This document shows positions 24,722-31,335 of a DNA stretch of 33,831 nucleotides, piece after piece. The translations under genes were made by a program, and so were the position numbers. This DNA is from Candidatus Poribacteria bacterium (GTDB taxonomy: Bacteria > Poribacteria > WGA-4E > WGA-3G). A model generated the notes under the pieces. That model worked only from the letters and a program-made list of their open reading frames with translations. It did no database searches and was not told the DNA's origin. The stretch spans positions 1-33,831 of the forward strand of contig PYJE01000203.1 in the NCBI GenBank assembly GCA_003635305.1, read 5' to 3'. Position 1 is the stretch's first letter; the number at the start of each line of letters is the position of its first letter.

Positions 24722-27700
24722 ATGAACGAGTTAAGACAATCTTTTGATGTTTTGCTTGTAGTCACTTGCATCCTGAGCGCATTTGTGCTATACGGCTGTG
24801 GCGCGCAAAGCCTCGGGCCGCAAGAACCCCTCTTACCCACAATTGAGGGCGGTGCCAAATTCTCTGCCCGATTCCAATTGGAAGAAGAACCGCAGTTCTT
24901 CTATGACCTGTTCGGAAAGGAACTGCTTGAGGGTAACGAGGTCTATAACTATCGCGAGCAAAAAGGGTTCAACCAAAACGGCGAATTGATTGTCGGTTGG
25001 ACCGGACAGCTGGATAGTGAAAGATTCTCTGCGCAACTCGACCGAACCGTCTTAACGGAAGACAGCTTCCGCGGCCGCTACACCGAGTTCGCCATCGGCG
25101 ATAATATGCGTTTCAAACCCGCAACGTTGTTCCCGAACCGCTACATTCTCTACAAAACCGAGTTTGACGGGTTCCGATGGGATATCTCCTTCGCACAGGA
25201 ACGGCACCTCTTTACGTTGATTAACTCGCGGATCTCTAACCCAGTCCAATTGACAGACGCAGCGGCAAACCTCGCACCGACACTCGGCCGCCGAAACGGG
25301 TTAAACGAAGACGCAGGCGTGCGGCACATTGAAAACGCACGACTCGTCGGATTCCGCGCACAAGGGCTCCTCGGTGACATCTTCCGCGTCGGATTTACTT
25401 ACGTCAATCTGCATAAGGAACACCCCGAACGCGTGGAAAACCCGCTCATGGGAACAGTGGCCAACACGCCGCCAGAATCCATATCCGTCGTCTTCCGCGA
25501 TGACTCGCCCGAAGACAACCACGGTGTCGTCACCCAATTCTCTGGGTATGACGAAAACAAACATGGACAGAACATCCAAGGCGGTGTCGGTGCAGCTTTC
25601 AAATCCATGACGGTGACTGTCATCACGCAGGAAGTCGAAGACCTCACGCCTGAGGAAATTGCTGACGGGGTTGAAGCCGCCATTCAGCCAGAACAAACGC
25701 AGAAAATTGAGGTGTTTGTCAACGATATTACACCGATTGATGTCGGCGGCCTCCCCTCAGAAATTCGCGACTCTGTTGATGGCGAATGGAAAATCGTGGA
25801 CGGGTTTAATAAAATGAAATATGACCTCATTTTTGCAGACCACGACATCGAACCGCGCACCGTCAAATCTGTTGTCTTTGACATAGTGGTAGCCGGGGAT
25901 TACAACATCGCTGTCATCGGGGTCAGTGAGGCCAACAAAGCCGCCGAAGGCGCAGATCCTTTCGTCGAAGAATGGATTAAAACCGAAGACGGCCACATTG
26001 AAATGCCCTACCGCGATGTCATCCAAGCACCCGGCAACTACGGGCAATCCTCGGATTACACCAGCAACCGGACGAGCCTCTATGATAATCCCAGTGACTG
26101 GGAAGGCGAAGGCAGACCGAGGAAAATCCGGTACCGTTACGGGGCAGCGCGCGCCGCCGTCCTCTATGGACTTGACCTGGAAGGAACAATCGGTAATGTC
26201 TTCCTGCGGGCACACTACTCCATTAACGGGAAATACAAGCAGTATCCTACCCTGCCCAAAGACAAGGTGGGTTTCAGCCGGACGACTCCTACCATCATCA
26301 GCGATGAAGGGGATGAGGAAGAAACCGGCATTTCCATCGATCCGGCCACCGGCTTGACTTTGGACCGGAATGGGATACCTACCTACGCCGAAACCGAAGG
26401 CGAACGCTTTGAAGCACGCCTCGGCGGTGATGGCTCCGACGAAAGCGGCGATGGACAACTCGGCAGAGAAGCCGCCTGGTTCATCCAACTCCGCTCGCGC
26501 TTCGGTAAGTTGTATCTCGAAGGGGTCTGGTATCACATCGACCCGGGCTATACCACCACGTATCTGAACTTCGGTTCTAATTCCGATAGGGACCAGACTT
26601 ACTCGTTGGAACGAACGCCGGAATCGCAGTCAGAGCAAGACCCGTGGGACGAAACCAATTATGCCCTCATCGAAGATGACGATGATGACGACGACTGGCC
26701 GGACGACATCGACTTCGATGGAGTCCTACCGCGTGCTGATGACAGGGACCAGAACGGCGTTCTGGACTTCCAAGAAGACTTCCTCATCTTTGACGCGGAC
26801 CCGCCCGTGTTCACCGACCTCGTCGATCTGAACAATAACGGCACCATCGACTCACTCGAAGATGACTTTGAACCGCAATATGAATACGGCGTTGACCGGG
26901 CAGGCTATCACGTTACAGCAGAATATGACCTGTTGGATAACCTCTCCCTCAAAGTCGGGTGGTTAAACGAAAGCGAAGTCTCGAGCCGCCGGCAGAACGA
27001 TTCCAGATACCTCCATGTCACCTATCAGCGTGACATTCCGGACTTTGGAACCGTGCTCTTCCAGAACAGGTTCGTCCGCGTTCGCGATGACATTCCCGAT
27101 TACACTATCACACTGCGTGTCGGTGAATTGGAACCGGTCCAAATCTCTGATGAGTTGGATTACTACAATGCGCGTGTCAACACGACGACGCTCCAGTTCC
27201 TTTACACGGCAATTCCGAACTTGACGCTGGAAGCGAAGTTCCTCGTCGTCTTGCAACGTCAGTATGAGCAGGACGAGGAGAACGCTATCTTCTTGGATGT
27301 TGAGTATGAACCGCAGACAGAGAACTTTGAGGCAGATGAGCGCGTTGACTTCATGGTGCCTGTTGAACAGGTGCGTGCTTCGGGTGAAAAGCGGGAATAC
27401 CCGTTTTACCCAGACCACGGCATTAACGCCTTGGATGCGGAAGACCCGGGCCTCATTTACGATGCGGAGAATTGGAAGACACGCCGCTATCCCGAACGGG
27501 ATATTCGGAATCAGCAGACGATTCTGAAGGCGCGCTATGAGATTCCGCTCGGCGATTTGCCGTTCATTGACAGAATCGGTGAAGATTTAACGCTTACACC
27601 GATGGTGAAATACATCTGGGATCGGGCGTTTGATAGAGGTGCCGAAGAGATTCCCGATGCACTCAACCCGCGGCTGTTCGTGCCAACCGATGACGAACCC

Positions 27701-28048
27701 GTTGAATACTTGCGTTTCAACCGCCGAAGCCGTGAAGACGTGCTCGGCGTGCGGCTCGATTATCAGTTCACCCAGCGAATGAACATCCTCGGCGGCTTCC
27801 AATACCGGAAATTCACCAACCGGGATAACAACTTCAAGAACTACTTGACGAACTTCCCGGCTGATGAAGACACCCCGGTCCTCTTCCGGCCAGACTTGCG
27901 GACACGCATCTTTGAAGTCCAAGCCATCAACCGTGGGGAATGGCTCGGATTTAACATCGTTATCCTCGCAGGTTACCGCCGGACTACCATCCTCCTCGAA
28001 AACACGACGAGTAACACGACGTTCGTGCGAGCGATGATGGGGTTCTAA
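24722..28048 (+). CDS. Large outer-membrane/beta-barrel-like protein with EF-hand-like acidic insert
   Basis: N-terminal lipoprotein-like signal (AFVLYGCGAQ); alternating-residue strands; EF-hand loops DRDQNGVLDFQE and DLNNNGTIDSLE; SD 'aaggagga'. Confidence 0.72.
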   Translation: MNELRQSFDVLLVVTCILSAFVLYGCGAQSLGPQEPLLPTIEGGAKFSARFQLEEEPQFFYDLFGKELLEGNEVYNYREQKGFNQNGELIVGWTGQLDSERFSAQLDRTVLTEDSFRGRYTEFAIGDNMRFKPATLFPNRYILYKTEFDGFRWDISFAQERHLFTLINSRISNPVQLTDAAANLAPTLGRRNGLNEDAGVRHIENARLVGFRAQGLLGDIFRVGFTYVNLHKEHPERVENPLMGTVANTPPESISVVFRDDSPEDNHGVVTQFSGYDENKHGQNIQGGVGAAFKSMTVTVITQEVEDLTPEEIADGVEAAIQPEQTQKIEVFVNDITPIDVGGLPSEIRDSVDGEWKIVDGFNKMKYDLIFADHDIEPRTVKSVVFDIVVAGDYNIAVIGVSEANKAAEGADPFVEEWIKTEDGHIEMPYRDVIQAPGNYGQSSDYTSNRTSLYDNPSDWEGEGRPRKIRYRYGAARAAVLYGLDLEGTIGNVFLRAHYSINGKYKQYPTLPKDKVGFSRTTPTIISDEGDEEETGISIDPATGLTLDRNGIPTYAETEGERFEARLGGDGSDESGDGQLGREAAWFIQLRSRFGKLYLEGVWYHIDPGYTTTYLNFGSNSDRDQTYSLERTPESQSEQDPWDETNYALIEDDDDDDDWPDDIDFDGVLPRADDRDQNGVLDFQEDFLIFDADPPVFTDLVDLNNNGTIDSLEDDFEPQYEYGVDRAGYHVTAEYDLLDNLSLKVGWLNESEVSSRRQNDSRYLHVTYQRDIPDFGTVLFQNRFVRVRDDIPDYTITLRVGELEPVQISDELDYYNARVNTTTLQFLYTAIPNLTLEAKFLVVLQRQYEQDEENAIFLDVEYEPQTENFEADERVDFMVPVEQVRASGEKREYPFYPDHGINALDAEDPGLIYDAENWKTRRYPERDIRNQQTILKARYEIPLGDLPFIDRIGEDLTLTPMVKYIWDRAFDRGAEEIPDALNPRLFVPTDDEPVEYLRFNRRSREDVLGVRLDYQFTQRMNILGGFQYRKFTNRDNNFKNYLTNFPADEDTPVLFRPDLRTRIFEVQAINRGEWLGFNIVILAGYRRTTILLENTTSNTTFVRAMMGF

Positions 28049-28063
28049 ACGTGTTTGTGGCGA

Positions 28064-28090
28064 ACTGGGCACGACGCGTTCGTGCCCAGT
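28064..28090. terminator. Perfect 11-bp stem hairpin after the outer-membrane-like gene
   Basis: actgggcacga cgcgt tcgtgcccagt; no U-tract. Confidence 0.5.
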
Positions 28091-28303
28091 CACGCCGTAA
28101 TCTCATAAGATGCTTTTCCCACGATAACGTGGGAGAAACCGATGATACTCACACCTGAAAAAAAGTGCGTAACTTCTGAACGACTCAGGTGTTTAAGACT
28201 TTAGAAACTTGATGGGACTGTTGCGGTAGATATTAGCGCGCGTCATTACAAACCGCGCCGATAGCCCCGCCCCACAAGTTACCCTAAGGAGGAATCAGAA
28301 CGA

Positions 28304-29308
28304 ATGACCCGTTTAAGTTTGATGTTGATGTTAGTGGCTTGTCTAGCGATGTTTTCAGGCATCGCCATCGCACAAGACGCAGATGTTGCGACGAGCGGCG
28401 GCACAGTCCGCGGCGATATTGTTGATACCACGACAGCCCAAAATCCTATTCCGGATGTGCGTGTGCTCATCGTCAACGCAGCCGGTGCAGAATTTGAGGC
28501 GACAACCGATGCCGGCGGCACTTATGAACGTTCCGGCATCCCCGCCGGCCGTTACCTGATTAGTATCTACCGAGAAGGATACGGCGACCGGACGGGTAAA
28601 CCCGTTACCGTCGTTAATGGCGGAGACCACTTTGTCCCGCTTAAGATGACAAAGAAGGACAATATCGTCACCTTCTTCCAGAAATTCGGATTCGTTTTCT
28701 GGCCGCTGGCACTCTGCTCCATCACGGCGATGACTTTCATTATTGAAAGACTTTTCACGTTCGTGCGGAGCCGTTCGCGGATTGGCACGGAACAGTTCAT
28801 CGCGAGCATCACCGACTCCCTGCGGAAAGAGAACATTATGGAAGCGGTTTCTATCTGTGAAGAGGCTGGCGGCCCGCTTGCGAACGTCCTCAAGGCGGGG
28901 CTCCTGCGCTACAGCCAGGCCCAGATTGAGGAACGCGAAGTCTCCAAAGAGGAAATTCAGGAAGCGATTGAAGAAGCGAGTCTTCTTGAGATTCCGGAAT
29001 TGGAAAGAAACCTGCCTGTGCTTGGCACGGTTGCAGTCGTCTCACCGCTGTTTGGCCTGCTCGGGACGGTGACAGGGATGATTAGTGCGTTTACCACAAT
29101 CGCATTGGAGGGAACCGGCGATCCGCAGCAACTCGCGGGCGGTATCTCACAGGCACTCCTGACAACCGCTGCCGGGCTGACAGTCGCCATTCCGTGCCTG
29201 ATTTTCTTCCAGCTGTTTGATAGCTGGGTGAACCGGCACATGGTAGAAATCTCTCAGGTTTCCACTGAGATTGTCAACCAGTTGATTGTGGGTGACGCTA
29301 CTGCTTAG
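28304..29308 (+). CDS. exbB: ExbB/TolQ/MotA proton channel with N-terminal carboxypeptidase-regulatory-like domain
   Basis: Signal peptide; GGTVRGDIVDTTTAQNPIPDVRVLIVNAAGAEFEATTDAGGTYERSGIPAGRY; MotA/ExbB motifs ...LERNLPVLGTVAVVSPLFGLLGTVTGMISAF, GISQALLTTAAGLTVAIPCLIFF. Confidence 0.9.
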   Translation: MTRLSLMLMLVACLAMFSGIAIAQDADVATSGGTVRGDIVDTTTAQNPIPDVRVLIVNAAGAEFEATTDAGGTYERSGIPAGRYLISIYREGYGDRTGKPVTVVNGGDHFVPLKMTKKDNIVTFFQKFGFVFWPLALCSITAMTFIIERLFTFVRSRSRIGTEQFIASITDSLRKENIMEAVSICEEAGGPLANVLKAGLLRYSQAQIEEREVSKEEIQEAIEEASLLEIPELERNLPVLGTVAVVSPLFGLLGTVTGMISAFTTIALEGTGDPQQLAGGISQALLTTAAGLTVAIPCLIFFQLFDSWVNRHMVEISQVSTEIVNQLIVGDATA

Positions 29309-29379
29309 TGTGGCCCGAGCGATATCGGTGGGCGCGCAGGGCATGCGCGCCCCCGGTTGACACAGAGGAGGACTCTGAC

Positions 29380-29832
29380 ATGCAACAACAACTCGCCGAA
29401 GGCAAGTTGAACCTGGTTGCCGCGAAAATTAGGGAACGCAAGGCACCGACGCTGAGTATGGCACCGATGATTGATTGCGTCTTCCTGCTCCTGATTTTCT
29501 TCATGGTATCGACGACGTTCTCGCCGATTCCGGGCCTCCGGGTGCAACTGCCACCGCCGGGGAAACCCTCTCCGGATAAACCGAAGGGACTGACGGTGCG
29601 TATTGCGAACCCCGACGCTGGCCAAAGCAGAGGCACCATGGTCCTGAACGACGAAGTCGTTGAGATTGATGAAATGTTTAACCGCTTCATCAACGCGCCG
29701 GAGGAAGCCACCAGCATGCTGATTATCCAATCCGAACGCGACGTGCTTCACGAGCAAATCGTGCAGGTGATGGATATTGCGAAGCAGGCTGGTATTGACA
29801 AAATCGGGTTCGCGATTGTCGCTAGAGACTGA
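29380..29832 (+). CDS. exbD: Biopolymer transport protein ExbD/TolR family (1)
   Basis: LSMAPMIDCVFLLLIFFMVSTTF motif; start at 29380 with 'gaggag' upstream. Confidence 0.92.
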   Translation: MQQQLAEGKLNLVAAKIRERKAPTLSMAPMIDCVFLLLIFFMVSTTFSPIPGLRVQLPPPGKPSPDKPKGLTVRIANPDAGQSRGTMVLNDEVVEIDEMFNRFINAPEEATSMLIIQSERDVLHEQIVQVMDIAKQAGIDKIGFAIVARD

Positions 29833-29885
29833 ACGTAGGGCTCTCGCGATATGAACATACCCCCAAATGGACAGACCCGGGACGG

Positions 29886-29915
29886 GTAGGCGCGCTTTCA
29901 AATCGCGCCTCTGGG
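29886..29915. repeat. Palindromic GTAGGCGCGCTTTCAAATCGCGCCTC repeat between the two exbD genes
   Basis: Inverted repeat match to the dispersed family. Confidence 0.75.
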
Positions 29916-29947
29916 ACATTGGGGCTGTCCAGAAAAAGGAGATTCAG

Positions 29948-30370
29948 ATGGCTATCAACATGTCCCGAAGAAGGAATAAGGGCGAAGACGATGACATTCC
30001 GATGGCACCGATGATCGACTGCGTCTTTTTGCTGTTGATTTTCTTCATGGTATCGGCTGTCATGCGGGTTCCCCCGCCGTTCACTGTCACGCTGCCAGAT
30101 TCCGCGACGCAGCATGAATTCACCCGCAAGAAGTTCAACCTCTTTATCAGCAGTGATGGACGTATCTCTATCGATGACCAGGAGATGCTGTCACTGGCGG
30201 ACATGGAGCTCTGGATCGCGGCGCATGAAAACCAGATTAGCACGCTGATTATCAAAGCGGATAAGCGTGCGAAGCACGGCGTTGTGATTGACGTGGTGGA
30301 ACGCGCGAAAATGCGCTCCAGTAAACCGGAGGGACTTGAAATCGCATTTGCGGTTTCGGAAGAGGACTAG
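29948..30370 (+). CDS. exbD: Biopolymer transport protein ExbD/TolR family (2)
   Basis: IPMAPMIDCVFLLLIFFMVSAVM motif; SD 'aaaaaggag'. Confidence 0.92.
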   Translation: MAINMSRRRNKGEDDDIPMAPMIDCVFLLLIFFMVSAVMRVPPPFTVTLPDSATQHEFTRKKFNLFISSDGRISIDDQEMLSLADMELWIAAHENQISTLIIKADKRAKHGVVIDVVERAKMRSSKPEGLEIAFAVSEED

Positions 30371-30394
30371 TTCCTCATTCGGCGGAAAAAAAAG

Positions 30395-30425
30395 AAAAAA
30401 GGCAGCCGCGGCTGCCTTTTTTTCT
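30395..30425. terminator. Rho-independent terminator
   Basis: A-tract, GGCAGCCGCGGCTGCC (30401-30416), then TTTTTTT. Confidence 0.9.
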
Positions 30426-30454
30426 TGCAAAGCGAGACGGTTTTGTGGTATCCT
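30425..30454 (+). promoter_or_regulatory. Weak sigma70-like promoter
   Basis: TTGCAA (30425-30430), 18 nt, TATCCT (30449-30454); shares TTTTGTGGTATCCTAAT with the promoter at 837-865. Confidence 0.4.
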
Positions 30455-30536
30455 AATTGATTCAGGCCGGACGCGAATGCCAGAATCCCCCACCGGTAGG
30501 CGCGGTTTGACTACTCACAGTTTTGGGCGTACGTCG

Positions 30537-30624
30537 TTGATGGCGCGGTTTCAAACCGCGCCTACCGGATGCGTCTGCGGTTGATGGCGCGGTTTCAAAC
30601 CGCGCCTACCGGATGCGTCTGCGT
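30537..30624. repeat. Two tandem palindromic repeat units, 44-bp period
   Basis: ttgatggcgcggtttcaaaccgcgcctaccggatgcgtctgcg twice (from 30537 and 30581); a partial relative at about 30494. Confidence 0.88.
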
Positions 30625-30704
30625 CAGTCCTATTCTGAGTTACAAACCGCCTCTGGCAGAGGCACCTGGTCCTTCACCTGGACAGGCATTCGGAGGTAAA
30701 CGAA

Positions 30705-31250
30705 ATGGTTCAGACGCACCCCATCCCGGAAGTGGCATTAAATGCCATTGCTGAACAGGTTGGTAGATTGTTCCCATTGATCGGGGGCGGTTGGGATCCG
30801 CCGCGGCAAGTGCCCAAACCCGATCAAACCTACCAGGTCTGGTTTTTGCCTGCCGATGCGATTGCGGCAGGGACAGTTGATTTTTTGGCGCGCGCGCAAA
30901 ACACCGAACGGTGGCATTGCCAAATTTGGTGGGACAGCAAACCGATGTTTGTCGCACGGTTCATCGTCCGTAACGGAGATACCTCAGATTTGGAGCTGAG
31001 GCAAGTGTTAATCAACGAATATGCGAATAGCATTGACGAAGCCATTCGCTGGGTTGATACAAACGTTGAAGGCAACCCGTTGATACGCATCCTTGACATT
31101 CCTTCATGTTATATCACCGCCCTCTGGTTGATTGATGGTGATGAAAATAGGCTAGTCATCGCACGCCTTCCCCCGGGTCCGCAGGTGCTGAAACGTTTGG
31201 AGGTGTATTCAGCGCGCGCCTTCTTGACGAAAGTGCGGCAAAAGCGGTGA
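30705..31250 (+). CDS. Hypothetical protein (181 aa)
   Basis: Intact ORF with 'cggaggtaaacgaa' SD; no recognised motif. Confidence 0.65.
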   Translation: MVQTHPIPEVALNAIAEQVGRLFPLIGGGWDPPRQVPKPDQTYQVWFLPADAIAAGTVDFLARAQNTERWHCQIWWDSKPMFVARFIVRNGDTSDLELRQVLINEYANSIDEAIRWVDTNVEGNPLIRILDIPSCYITALWLIDGDENRLVIARLPPGPQVLKRLEVYSARAFLTKVRQKR

Positions 31251-31294
31251 GTTCCGAGCTCCCTTGCCACACCGAAACGTTTCCGCAAAACAAA

Positions 31295-31319
31295 AGGGCG
31301 AGGCAGAAAGCCTCGCCCT
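31295..31319. terminator. Hairpin between convergent genes
   Basis: AGGGCGAGGC agaaa GCCTCGCCCT, preceded by caaaacaaa. Confidence 0.65.
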
Positions 31320-31335
31320 ACGAAATAACGAAACA

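Noticed and set aside
25757-26536. 259-aa minus-strand ORF (and other antisense ORFs in 24722-28048)
   Set aside because: Antisense shadow of the large outer-membrane-like gene; no recognisable motif.
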